DNA of 64,000 nt from Dipteronia dyeriana (lineage: Eukaryota > Streptophyta > Magnoliopsida > Sapindales > Sapindaceae), in NCBI GenBank assembly GCA_032871835.1, contig CM065296.1, positions 4,102,001 to 4,166,000 of the forward strand. The letters are read 5' to 3'. This document shows, piece by piece, positions 45,532-56,348 of this stretch. The notes beneath the pieces are model-generated. The model was not told the origin of the DNA, made no database searches, and saw only the letters and a program-made list of their open reading frames with translations. Every line of letters begins with the position of its first letter. The stretch's first letter is position 1. The translations under genes were made by a program, and so were the position numbers.

Positions 45532-46753
45532 TGCATCTCTACTTTTTTAGCTATTTTATATGTATTTACATTTGTAATACTTGATAGAATATGACAGTTA
45601 ATGTATATTTTTCTCATATTTACGCTTCTTCAAGATGTTTACCATTTTTTACGTGTGGTTTCTTATGCTTGCACTCATTCATATTTTATCTTAACCCGAA
45701 CTATGCATGTTGAACCATGCCAGATTGATAATCATGAGTTAGGCTAAGCATAACCACTTGTATACCAATCATTTGGGATCGATAACTCACTCTTCTAAGC
45801 ATGAATCGTCATGTAATGATCTACTTATTTGCCTCATTTCCAGTGGTCAACCACCATTGGAGAACTGAAATGTGCTCTACGACGATTTCAGGTTTACTTC
45901 AGGTAGGTCTATTACATTTTACCCCTCAGGTTCTGGCTGCTCCCGATCGTTTGCTATATATCTTTCTGTTGAGCAGTGTTTGTTTTTAAACCAATTGTGC
46001 AGTTTATATTTACAAACTTTCATCTTTTATCTGTCAACTAGGTCATCGGGACGTCACTCGACAGTTTGCTGATCAAGATTCATTGCAATAAGGCATAACT
46101 TGTCACACCAGCTTTATAAGCATCTACGGCTTTGTCTGTCTTATCTTATAGTTAGGATTCGTGCCTTATCCAACTCTTAGCGCATCCCGTCGGGTTTATA
46201 TACCCAAAGGTGCCCTAACAGTGCTTCATATGCACCCAGTTAGTTTCAGTGAGTTTGCATTATCTTGACGACTTATGCTTTAGGCCCCTTCACTGGGCTC
46301 CTCAGGATCCCTATCGGTCTCAACCGATATTTTGAGGTATCCTATAAATGCTTTTACAAGAGAATATTTGGTTTCAAATACTATGCTTGATATTTATAAC
46401 TGCTCCCCCTAGGGATTTTTATTGATTTCTCAAAAGATAAAAAATAATTAGCTAATAATTTAAAGCTTAAACTATAGAAATAAATAATAAAAATAAACAT
46501 ATGAATCTCTTCATGGGTAGAAGATCTTTAAATATTATGCATTGCATGGCCTGGGCAACTCGGTCCCTTCGGGTCGGGAGAGTAGATATGCTCAATGCCG
46601 TGCTATCCCGGCCACTTGGTATGATCCTTCCAATTTGTCAACTAACGATCATGCGGACTTGTCCTTGGTATTGAGTGTCACTCTTCTCAGAACTAGGTCT
46701 TTGAGCTGGAATCTTCTAACCTTGACATGCAAATTGTAATACATTGCTACCTT
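45532..46753. other. Interval between antisense ORF and pol end
   Basis: No gene is supported. Frames at 45801-46072 and 46542-46739 (+) have no recognisable features. A purine tract on the minus strand (CCCTAGGGGGAGC near 46398-46410) may be an additional PPT. The end of pol beyond the integrase core probably lies near 46540-46753 but is unreadable. Confidence 0.45.
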
Positions 46754-47640
46754 CTATTGGTATGCGGCATTCCTTACCCTGGACATGTCTCTTCTCTCTT
46801 CCAACTCGTCTAAGTCTTGTTTTATCATCTCCACATTTCCTTTGGGATCGAAGAGTTGTACCCTAGGAGACTTGTGAATTTTCTCAACTGGAATCACTGT
46901 TTCCATCCCTAACTCCAACGAGTAACGTGTTTCCCCTGTTGAAGTCCTTTCTATAGTCCGATAAGCCCGTAAGACTTCGTGTAATTTATCTGCCCATTTC
47001 CCTTTTCTTCTCTCTAGCTTTGCCTTTAGAGTATGCTTGATTATTTTATTCACCGCCTCCGTTTGGCCATTAGTCTGAGGGTGAGCTTCTGTGGTGTAAT
47101 AGTTTTTTATCCCGAAGTCTTGACACATATTTCTAAAGATGTCACAATCGAATTGAGTCCCGTTGTCTGTGATTATAGTTTTCGAGATTCCAAACCGATA
47201 TATGATATTTTTATTCACAAAACAGGTCGTATTAGACTCGGTGATATGTACTAGTGCTTCCGCTTCAACCCACTTTGTGTGAAGTAGTCGACGGCCACTA
47301 TAACATGTTTTCCCCTCCTTTAGTTGTAGTTGGCATTAGACTAATCAGATCTATTCCCCACATAGTGAACGGCCACGGCGATGTCAAGTTTTTCAACAGC
47401 TCAGGTGGCCTCTGGATGTCATTAGTTACTTTTTGATAGCCACCGCATTGATTTGCAACACCATGTGCATCCCCAAACAGAGTTGGCCAATAAGAGCCTT
47501 ACCTGAGTGTTTCCAAGCTTTTGCCACCCGAGTGATTCCTACAGACTCCCATGTGGATACTTTCTAATATTTGCTTACCTCTGATCGGGTCCACGCATTT
47601 CTGAAGGGCTTTGGAGAACCCTTTTTTGTATAACTCTCAT
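46754..47640 (-). pseudogene. pol: Gypsy integrase remnant (Tat element)
   Basis: From 47640 leftward: zinc-binding N-terminus (SIHMGVCRNHSGG, then NQCGGYQK in which the second Cys of CX2C is Tyr), WGIDLISLMP with the first catalytic Asp, a stretch with stops, then the open piece 46754-47218 with IITDNGTQFD (second Asp) and HPQTNGQTEAVNKI (catalytic Glu). The C-terminal part is LRAYRTIERTSTGETRYSL and onward. Integrase inserts the cDNA into chromosomes; this copy is broken by at least three stops. Confidence 0.83.
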
Positions 47641-48425
47641 TCTACTATCGAATATCTTGTGGCTCTATACCTGAGACGCTTCGCCTCAACTGTCTCTATC
47701 GGGAGTTCCCCTTTCTTCAAATATTCTCTAATCGGGGTCATCCAGATAATTTGTTCCTCTTCAATTACTTCTACACCCGACACTTCGGCTTGGTTTTTGT
47801 TCTCGATACTCGGATTTTTTAGGTGGACGATCGGGATCATTTTTTACCATACACTAGTGGTTGATGCCAATTTTGACAGTGCGTCCGCTTTCTCATTTTT
47901 CTTCCTTAAGATTTGGGTGATTTTGTATGCTTTGAACCTTTTGAGAAGTGTCTTGGTTATAGTTAAATACACGGCCATATTGTTGTCCCTGACTTGGTAT
48001 TCATTCAGAACTTGATTTACCACCTGTGAGTCACTGAATATTTCCAACTCATCTGCTCCCAATGTCGTGCATACACAAAGATCTGCCTGAAGCGCCTCAT
48101 ACTCTGCCATATTGTTAGTGGCCTTGAAGTCAAATGACAAGGCACATTCCACCTGGTCACTTTCTGGTGTGGATCTAACCATATCTGCCCCACTGCCATA
48201 CGTGTTTGACGATCCATTCACATGTAGTTTCCAAGCAAACAAGTCCTTTTCTATTAACATTCTGATCACCTCATTGTTCGGCTCTGTGAACTCCGTGACC
48301 AGATCCGCTATAACTTGTCCTTTGATCACCGCTCTTGGTGAGTATACTATGTCAAACTCACTCAGTTCCACTGCCCACCTAGTCAGCCGTCCCGACACAT
48401 CGGGTTTTGATAAAATCTGTTTCAA
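47637..48425 (-). pseudogene. pol: Second RNase H-like domain and linker (Tat element)
   Basis: Open piece 47844-48425, with LTRWAVELSEFDI, then the RNase H fold: LHVNGSSN (the family has VDGSS, so the first catalytic Asp is Asn), NNMAEYEAL with the Glu, IFSDSQVVNQV with the second Asp, and NEKADALSKLA with the last Asp. The linker 47637-47840 (WMTPIREYLKKGELP, RYRATRYSIVE) leads to integrase. Duplicated RNase H is typical of Tat elements. Confidence 0.82.
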
Positions 48426-49864
48426 TGGACAACCAGTGAATACTTTAATTTTGTGAGCTTGAAATTACAGTATTAGCTTTCTCACTACTGTTACCAAGGC
48501 CAAAGCCATTTTCTCAACTGGAGAGAATCTTGTTTCTGCATGTAACAGAGCTTTGATGGTGTAGTATACTGGTTTATGTGTTCCCTTTTCATATCTGAGC
48601 AGCACCGACCCTATTGTTACGTTTGTAACGGACAGGTAAAGATAAAGTACTTCCCCTTCAAGTTGTTTAGATAATATCGAAGCTTTTCCCAAATATTCTT
48701 TGATTTTTCTGAACTCTTGCTCGCACTCATCGTTCCACTCTACCCCCTTGCCTCGCTTAATTACTTTAAAGAAGGGTAGGCATTTGTCCGTGGATTTGCT
48801 AATGAACTGGCTCAGAGACGTTAGGCAACCCATCAACTTTTGGATTTCCTTCAATGTCTTATGAGACTTCATTTCTTCCAGGGCTCTTATTTTCTTAGGG
48901 TTTACTTCGATCCCTCTTTGGTGAACTTGAAATCCTAGAAACCTGCATGATGGTATTCCAGATACGCATTTCTTTGGATTTAGCTTTATCTCATACTTTC
49001 GCAGTACCTCAAACGTCTCCCTTAGGTCGGTTGGATGGTCTCCGGATGTTACACTTTTGGTTAGCATATCGTCCACATATACCTCCATATTCCTGCCAAT
49101 CTGTCGAGCGAACATTTTATTTACCAGTCTTTGGTTAGTTGCCCTAACATTCTTTAATCCAAACGGCATGACCTTGTAGCAATACAATCCCTAGTCAGCT
49201 GTGAACGAGGTTTTTTCCTCATCTGGTTCGAACATTCTAATCTAGTTATAACCTGAATAGGCATCCACGAAGCTTAACAGTTCATGATCGGCCGTTGTAT
49301 CTACCAACTGGTCAATCCGAGGCAAAGGGAAGCTATCATTTGGACATGCTTTGTTCAGGTCGGTGAAATCCATGCACATCTTCCACTGGTCATTTTTCTT
49401 TTCACCAAGACTACATTGGCAACCTAGTCAGGATATTTTACTTCCCGAATTGATCTTGCGGCTAATAGCTTGTCCACTTCTTCCTTGGTCGCCTTGCTTT
49501 TTTCCGGGTTGATGCATCTCCTCTTTTGGATGACTGGTTTTTGATCAGGATTTACTGCTAAGTAATGCAAAATTATCCTTGGATCAATCCCTGGCATATC
49601 CATATGTTCCCAAGTGAACACATCCTTGTATTCTTTTAGGAGTTCGACCATCTTGCTTTGATCGCGCTTTGTCAGTTGGGACCCAAGCCTAACAATCCTC
49701 TTCGGATCATCATTGCTCATGGTAACCTCCACGGTCAGTTCCCTCGGACCTTTGTCACTTTCTGGTGCCGCCTCTCTCGGGTCTAGGTCGAACCTAGTCG
49801 GGGTCTCGGCATTTTCCTCCGTTGGGTCTATTTTTAAGTCTTCACTTTTTTTGACAACATCCAC
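48426..49864 (-). pseudogene. pol: Gypsy reverse transcriptase and first RNase H remnant (Tat element)
   Basis: N-terminal part 49424-49864 (DVFTWEHMDMPGIDP, KEEVDKLLAARSIREV). After a frameshift near 49423 the SFVDAYSGYN motif A (near 49270) is intact. Two TAG stops follow where Gln is usual. The open piece 48465-49187 has YKVMPFGLKN and the catalytic YVDD (residues 37-40 of that piece), then RFLGFQVHQRGIEVNPKKI and the first RNase H region to ALALVTVVRKL. Both RT catalytic motifs survive but the chain is interrupted. Confidence 0.85.
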
Positions 49865-50345
49865 TTACATTACCCCTTGACTCTGCCTTTTCCCTGTATA
49901 TGGTGAGATTCGCTTTCTTGGTCCACTCCTATGAGCTTTTCATGATCCCAACCCCAGCTTCAGTCAGAAATTTTACCATGAGCGTGTAGGTTACGGTTAC
50001 GGCTACGGCTCTTATTTTGTTCAGGAAGGGCCGACCTAGCAAAGCGTCATATGGCCAATTCTTAACATTTATGACCACGAAGTCCGGTAATACTGTCTTC
50101 GTACAAGGAAAACTTCTAGCTTTTACTGGTAGTTTAACAGTTCCCAATGCCCTGACTTCAGCTCCTCTGAAACCTCTCAGTGGAACCTTTAGTGGTTGGA
50201 GATCATTACGCCTCTATGCTCAAAATGTCTGTCGAGCTACCATTATTGATCAGTATTCATCTTACTTGCATGTGCCGATGTGGGCTAACACAACAATCGT
50301 GTTGTTTGGTCTGACCTTCGTTCTTTCGATTGTGGCCTAGATGAT
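49865..50345 (-). pseudogene. Gypsy aspartic protease remnant (Tat element)
   Basis: From about 50345 leftward. The active-site loop reads ILINNGSSTDILS near 50225-50262, where the family has DNGSS, so the catalytic Asp is Asn (AAT for GAT). Two stops follow shortly. The open piece 49929-50147 carries FVVINVKNWPYDALLGRPFL, the typical C-terminal protease block. The loop change alone would abolish proteolysis. Confidence 0.8.
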
Positions 50346-51875
50346 TCACCTCCATACTTCTTTGGCAGTTCATGGCTTTCCTAACTTCAGACATCCTTTC
50401 TTGGCTACTGCTTCTAGTATTGGGGCCACCAAAAATTGTGTTTATTGCCCTATTATCCGAGTCTTTCTTTAGGCTCTTATAACTCCTATCCCGATCCCTT
50501 GTGTAGAGACCCTTTTGTCGATCCTCCCCTCTTCTGAGGATGATATCGGTAAGATGGCCTTCTCGGATAAGCTTCTCAATGTAATCCCTGAGTTGGTAAC
50601 ACTTGGAGGTTTCATGGTTGTTTTCCTGATGGAATCTACAGTACTTAGTAGTATCTCTTCTAGAGAAGTTCGACTGCCTTAGGGGTTTTTTATATAAGTT
50701 TTTGTCTTTTATTATACTAAGGATTTCCTCCTGCTTTTTGAATAACGGGGTATAGTTGGTATGGGCACCTTGGGTTCCTCATTGTTCTATCATCATCTTT
50801 TCGCTTGTCCTTTCCTTTTCCTCTGTTACCTTTCGGGTCATTCTTACCATTGTTTTTCGAATAGCTCTCTTGGCTCTTTTGACTATTGGCTGGACAACCC
50901 CCGTGTATAAATTCTCCCTTGTGGGCAATTTGTTCTTCTACTGCCATGGTGTATCCTTCAACACGATCTATCATGCTTGCATATGTGGTCGGTCCCCGCT
51001 GTCTCAGGCTTAAAGTTAGATGACTTTGTTGCAAGCTGTTTATGAATGCGGACACTACCGCGTCATCGTTAGAGTCCTGAACTTCCGATACCTCCTGTGA
51101 GAACCTGGTTAAATAGTCTTTCAATTTTTCATCTTTTCTTTACCTCAAGGTAGAAAGTGCTGACACAGATTTCCTATACTGGATATTCCCCATAAATTGT
51201 TTGGTGAATGCTCTTGTCAAACCTTCGAAACTCCTAATGGATCCTGATGATAATCTTCTGAACCACCAGGATCCCTGGTCCTCCCAACGTCTGAGAGAAC
51301 ATACGACACATGAGAGCATCATCATAGTCGTACTGAGACATGACGCTTTGGTATCTCCTGACATGTTCATGTGGATCGGTATTGTCTTTGAATTCTCCAC
51401 ATGCAGCATCCTGAATTTCTCTGAAAATTAAGCCTGCCTTATGGTATCAGCAAAAGTACTCCAAAAATTCTCGACCAGGGGTTTTCTTGACTTTGCTTTT
51501 TTTCCAAAGCTTCTATCCTCCTAAGAAGAACATCACGCTCTTCTTCGAGTTCGCCACGTCTATCTAACCTTTGGTGGACTGTGAGCCCATACGGGTCTTT
51601 TCGCCTTCTGTGAGTGTACTCATCATCACTTAAATTCAATCGGGGCTTCTTACTCCGTCCATCATACTTGTCTTCTTGCTCATAGTATTGTCTTGCATTG
51701 TCGTACCCTGCGGTGTCCTCATGTGAGCTTGGCTCCTCACGTTCCTCCGCTCTTCAATCCTAGCGTGGGATGTTTCTTCTACGTGAACATTCTCTTTTGC
51801 CTCGTTTCTCTGACCTATCTCTTCTAGATTTTTGGGGTGCACCTGGAGCAGTTGCCACGATCTTATAACGCACAT
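50346..51875 (-). pseudogene. gag: Gypsy gag remnant (Tat element)
   Basis: N-terminal charged pieces (51636-51875; 51439-51639 with the coiled-coil LEEERDVLLRRIEALEKK), the capsid core (51140-51409, SFEGLTRAFTKQFMGNIQY) and its continuation (50717-51124, MKDYLTRFSQEVSEVQD, ASMIDRVEGYTMAVEEQ). In another frame at about 50500-50756 are KKQEEILSIIKDKN and the zinc-binding TKYCRFHQENNHETSKCYQL (50598-50650), characteristic of Tat gag. Gag forms the particle. Frames change at least three times. Confidence 0.8.
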
Positions 51876-52231
51876 TGGGTCCTTGAGCTACCATAGGTGT
51901 AGAAAGCTGGTATGGTGAACTTAGATTTACAGTTGCAGTTATGCTAATTCCCTGTCTGGCGGTGACATCAATGACTCTCCGCAGGGATTACTGAATTTGC
52001 CTAAATACATCTGGAGATATTCATGTAGTCAAGCTTGTGGTTGTGACGGCATCCTGTCTGCTTGATGGTGGAGTTCCTGATGGTGGATCTGTTTCTGGTT
52101 CATCGACGTCCACAACATTCGCCTCTCATAGGACATCAACGTTGCACGGGGACGAATCTATGTCGGTACTGGAAACCATGATTTTACTTCGTATGACTAA
52201 ATTTTTGGCTAATTATAACATCGAAGGTTCA
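51876..52231 (-). other. Leader or gag N-terminus of Tat element
   Basis: Between PBS and the recognisable gag. The open frame 52037-52258 is on the opposite strand and not supported. On the minus strand MVSSTDIDSSPCNVDV-like sequence near 52140-52180 may be the start of gag. Confidence 0.4.
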
Positions 52232-52250
52232 CCCCTTCCTTCTAGTGCCA
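52232..52250 (-). other. Primer-binding site of Tat element
   Basis: Minus strand TGGCACTAGAAGGAAGGGG, two bases after the LTR end CGTCAACA. The TGGC start and position fit a gypsy PBS; the matching tRNA was not determined. Confidence 0.65.
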
Positions 52251-52252
52251 GT

Positions 52253-52977
52253 TGTTGACGGTGATTTTTGGATGGATCACACGTCGAACGGAATGTATAT
52301 GAGATCACACAATTGCAAATTATGAACAACTAAGGAATTAAAAGAGAACACAAAGATTTTACGTGGTAAAACCCCAACTATGAGGAAACGCCCATGGTTA
52401 CTGAAAACCGGCAAGGAAAGGAATTCAATATGAATAATTGATTACACACCCAGTCTCTCGTGCTCTCTAGAATCTTTTTTTTTCTTCTACCCTTTCATGG
52501 GTGTTACTAGGGTCTATTTATACAAGCATAGAACCCTAATTTGTGCTATACAAGTAAATAAAGTTGACGTGTTTGAATCGTTTTATTCTGCTTTCCTGTT
52601 TTGCGTTCTTCACGTGTTAGGTCTCTTGCCCAATTTGGATTCTGGCATTGATAAGGAAATTCACTTCCTTATCGAGGTGTGCTTCGAGACATCTTACGGG
52701 AGTAGGACTCATTCTGCATTTGTTTGGTAGAATCCACGTGTCGATCCGTCGATTATCTACCAAAACCCGACCAAGCTTTATTCACCCCGATAGATTATTC
52801 AATCCCGACCGGGGTTTTGTCCCGACTATCCCAACAGCCCTAACCGGGTGTCATGAGATCGTCTTTGGTTAGCTTAGGTAAGTTTAGGAAGGATGACTTT
52901 TTATGACATGGCATCTTATTTCCCGTATCTCTGGGTAATTATGCTGACTCATTATTCTTCATATTTTACCAATAACA
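52253..52977 (-). repeat. 5' LTR of Tat element
   Basis: 725 bp, plus-strand ends TGTTGACGG and CAATAACA. Its last 175 bp on the plus strand match the 3' LTR fragment at 41363-41523. Short open frames (52497-52872, +) are not genes. Confidence 0.85.
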
Positions 52978-53592
52978 ATGATTAATAACCTAATACTAAA
53001 TTAACCAAATAAAGTGTCAGAGTTTGAATAGTTAAAACTAGGTAAACTCTATCATAATAATCTAACCTTAGTAAATAGTTTACTAGCTTTAGATTATTCT
53101 CTAATAGATTAGATTTTTAATTGTTAAAAATCACAAATAATTTATTAGTTAATTAGAACTTGTTTCTAATAATGAATTAGTTAATGTGCTAGAAAACTTG
53201 ATTAAAGTTAGCCGTTTGATCCTGTAGAGTCTAGGTGCATTAACGGATAATAGAAAACCCTACTTATAAAATAGTGAGTGAGAGAAGGATATATGACATA
53301 TATATCATCTCCATCATTAGTTCAATACCGTGAGATCTGAGTGAGACATCTTGACGGCTTTGCTTTCGTCCTCCTTAAGGAGGGTTTCCACAAAGATCAA
53401 TACCAAGGTTGACTTCCTAACGGATAGGATTTCTGAGGATAATTTGAGATTGACCGACCCTAAGGCGGCAATTCTTGAGTTAAGCTTTTGAGATCTGAAA
53501 TTGTGGATTACACTCAGAAAGATTTTGATTAAATTTGTTAATTAAAAACCTAACTGAATAAACGATAGTTGAAGGATATGGAATAAGAGTTA
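52978..53592 (+). other. AT-rich, LTR-like stretch before the copia-3 RNase H fragment
   Basis: No gene. It includes a TATA-like CTTATAAAATAG near 53267 and leader-like sequence, suggesting a copia LTR fragment, and is joined near 53570 to RNase H coding sequence by an apparent deletion. Confidence 0.4.
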
Positions 53593-54045
53593 TTGAGGGA
53601 TTCTAGGAAATCCATATCTGGATCAGTATACACCCTATATGGTGGAGCTATTGTGTGGAGAAGTATCAATCAATCTTGCATTGTTGACTCCACCATAGAA
53701 GTCGAATATGTACCCGTTTGTGAAGCAGCTAAAGAGGTCGTTTGGCTCCGTAAGTTCTTGAGTGATCTGGAAGTTGTTCCAGATCTGGATATGCCCATCA
53801 CACTTTATTGTGATAACAGTGGTGTTGTGGCTAATTCCAAAGAACCAATAAGCCACAAGAGAGGGAAGCATATAGAGAGAAAGTATCATCTCATTAGAGA
53901 GATAGTGCAAAGAGGAGATGTGATCGTCACCAAGATAGCCTCACAAGACAATCATGTTGATCCATTTACGAAGACCTTACCGGCTAAAGTGTTTTCAGGT
54001 CACTTAGATGGTCTAGGGTTACGAGACATGTCTCATATGCTTTAG
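53593..54045 (+). pseudogene. pol: copia-3 RNase H C-terminal fragment
   Basis: The C-terminal 150 codons of a copia polyprotein from a family different from elements 1 and 2. SISGSVYTLYGGAIVWRS, VDSTIEVEYVPVCEAAKE (usual MEAEYVA changed), TLYCDNSGVVANSKEP, the SHKRGKHI block and VDPFTKTLPA precede the natural end RDMSHML. No stop interrupts this piece. It is the only part of copia-3 left besides its PPT and 3' LTR. Confidence 0.82.
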
Positions 54046-54046
54046 T

Positions 54047-54060
54047 GCAAGTGGGAGATT
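54047..54060 (+). other. copia-3 PPT, ending in the left copy of an AGATT duplication
   Basis: CAAGTGGGAGATT. The last five bases (54056-54060) are repeated at 56344-56348, flanking the solo LTR. Confidence 0.85.
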
Positions 54061-56343
54061 TGTAGGAAAAACAGATTCAAAACACGTCGGAAGCATAAAA
54101 TTAGGGTTTGGTATATTTTAAAAAATTTCCCTTTAAAAGAAATAACCTTAACCCTAGATTAATTGACGTATATTAAAAGTATTGTACCTTTTTCTCGTGA
54201 CGATTGATCTAGCTCCGAATTGAATTCGTAAGATCTTCCAATCAAATCACGAACGTGAATCACCTAAGAGTGTGGTCTCCCTTTCTTTAAATTGTATACC
54301 TGAAGATGGAATCAAACAAAATCTCTTTTTTTTTGCTAGTCACAATAATCCTCCAAGAGAAAACCCAAGAACGTTCAGCCACTTATGAATTATCAATCTA
54401 TTTGATTAAAACTCTCGTGAACCCGATTCGATTTTTATACACAAAACCCTTTTGATGTAAAAGATACTAGTGCACTATCGAAAACAAAAACGTTCCCTTT
54501 TTCTCTTTTCCTTAGCCGAATTCAATACACAATATCTATGCATTGATTGAATTTTGTCTAGAGCAAAAACTAATTTTTTTCTCTCTCAAAATTCTCTAGC
54601 TTGGCCGAAATTTTTAACATTAAATATATGCTTGGCCGAATTCACTAGGTGTATATATAGGTATACAAATCCTCACCTAAAGAGGATTTACTTGGTGGGC
54701 AAGAATCTTCTCTAGGTGGATTTACTTGGTGACAAATAATCCTTTTCAAAAAAAGATTTCTTTTCCACACCAAGACTCATAATCCAACTCAAATAGTGTA
54801 TTTATTCAGTAACCAATTATTGAATATAATTAAATTGTGACTAAACCAAAAACTTCATAATTTGACCAATTATCAATTAGAGTCCTAATAGAAATCAAAT
54901 ACTTCCTTATTTGACTAGATAAATAAATTCATATTATTTATCTACTTATCAAATATAGTATTTGATACTTATCATATTACCAACAATAATATGACTCTAG
55001 GAGACCATCTCCTACTAGGAAAAAAGATTTTGACTTTTAATTAATTAATTTCAATTTTATTAAATAAAAAAATAAAAAAACAATATATAAGGCTATTATA
55101 TAGTCCCTTGCCGCCCAAGCTATATAAATATGGGTCAAATATTGGTTTTCATATTTAATAAAATCCATTGGACTTAAATAAAAAATCCATATGTTAACTT
55201 GTCCCATTCTTACTAAAAAAAACAAGTCCACATGCCTTAATACAATTCTAGATGGACCCATAAATTGGTTCGATAGAATATATCAAGTGATCCATGCAAG
55301 TTCGTGTGGATTGGGGATATTGGCGAGCTATTTAAATTTAAGCTCCAATAGACATAACCTAATCACAATTAACAAATGATTCACTTTGGTCCGATCTATT
55401 AATTTTAGTTCATTCCTCTAAAGAACTAAAATTGAACTCTTAAATTAAGATAGAATAAGTTAATATTGCTCATTCATGCCCTAGACAATCTTAATGGAGA
55501 AAGTGTATTCTCATGAAGAATATCAGTAATCGTCAAGAGCTCATAAACCGCATATAGCTCTCAAAGTTACCATATTTACTCATATGACCACATTTTGAAC
55601 TTGGATATTTTGACTTGTCCATAAGCTATATTTCAATAGAGACTATTGAAAACTTAACGTTAAAATTAATATCCAATACCTCAAGACATCCGTACGATGA
55701 TATTCTACTCTCATTTAATAAATGGAGTCACGATGTCCATATCTATAAATGAAGTCCTCTATCGTTTAACAAATGAATACCACCAAACTATCGAGGATAG
55801 ACTATGCTATATAGTCGTACTCAATGATAGCTCAAATGATAACACTTGCAACCATAAGTCCATCATTTATCTCAGGATTGAGATAGACTCTCAGATTGTC
55901 TTCAAGTGCAAACTTTTATCCATTGACGGTTCTGGAAAAAGTATTTCACTGTGATCTTATTCAATGCACCTAGTGCATTATATTCTTTTGCCTAAAGACA
56001 CCACGCTTTGACGATTTTAGAATCATCATAACACATTTGATCCCACTTAAATGCTAGCAAAAGAATCTACAACTTTGACAAGATAAAGGCGCCCAACCTT
56101 TATCTTAAGTGTGAATATTATTCAAGACTAACTAAAGAATTGTGTCTACCTCATACATATCCAGATGTACCAACAATTCTTCTTTTCTTATAGTCTTTTG
56201 ACCTTATGATTATTTAATTTTGACAATTATAATAATTAAACTATAAATGCTATAAGATTTGTTAAACTAGAAATCACTTTTATTAATATGAAAATACTGT
56301 CAAATACATTATTACACTCTTGCTATCGAGCATAATCCCAATA
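54061..56343 (-). mobile_element. Solo LTR of the copia 1/2 family, minus strand
   Basis: 2283 bp, complete: minus-strand start TATTGGGATTATGC (second base changed from G) and end TTTTTCCTACA. Flanked by exact AGATT duplications. It matches the LTRs of elements 1 and 2 over its length. No internal region is attached, so it arose by recombination between the LTRs of one insertion. The plus-strand frame 55697-55954 is antisense to the LTR and recurs in other copies. Confidence 0.92.
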
Positions 56344-56348
56344 AGATT
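56344..56348. repeat. Target-site duplication, right copy (AGATT)
   Basis: Partner of 54056-54060; the final T is also the first base of the copia-3 LTR (TGTTGGGG). Confidence 0.9.

Larger units (their letters stand above)
41363..52977 (-). mobile_element. Tat-type Ty3/gypsy element with antisense extra ORF, minus strand
   Basis: Minus-strand order: 5' LTR (52253-52977), PBS, leader, gag, protease, RT, RNase H, a second RNase H-like domain, integrase, then a 4-kb region with a large frame on the opposite strand, PPT and a truncated 3' LTR (41363-41523). Two RNase H-type domains and an extra ORF between pol and the 3' LTR are known traits of the Tat lineage (Ogre, Retand, Grande). All frames are broken. 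The 3' LTR truncation prevents checking a target-site duplication. Confidence 0.82.

Noticed and set aside
54061..56343. Inverted 3' LTR of copia-3 produced by a rearrangement
   Set aside because: The AGATT duplications and the resumption of a normal TGTTGGGG LTR at 56348 show a separate solo-LTR insertion.
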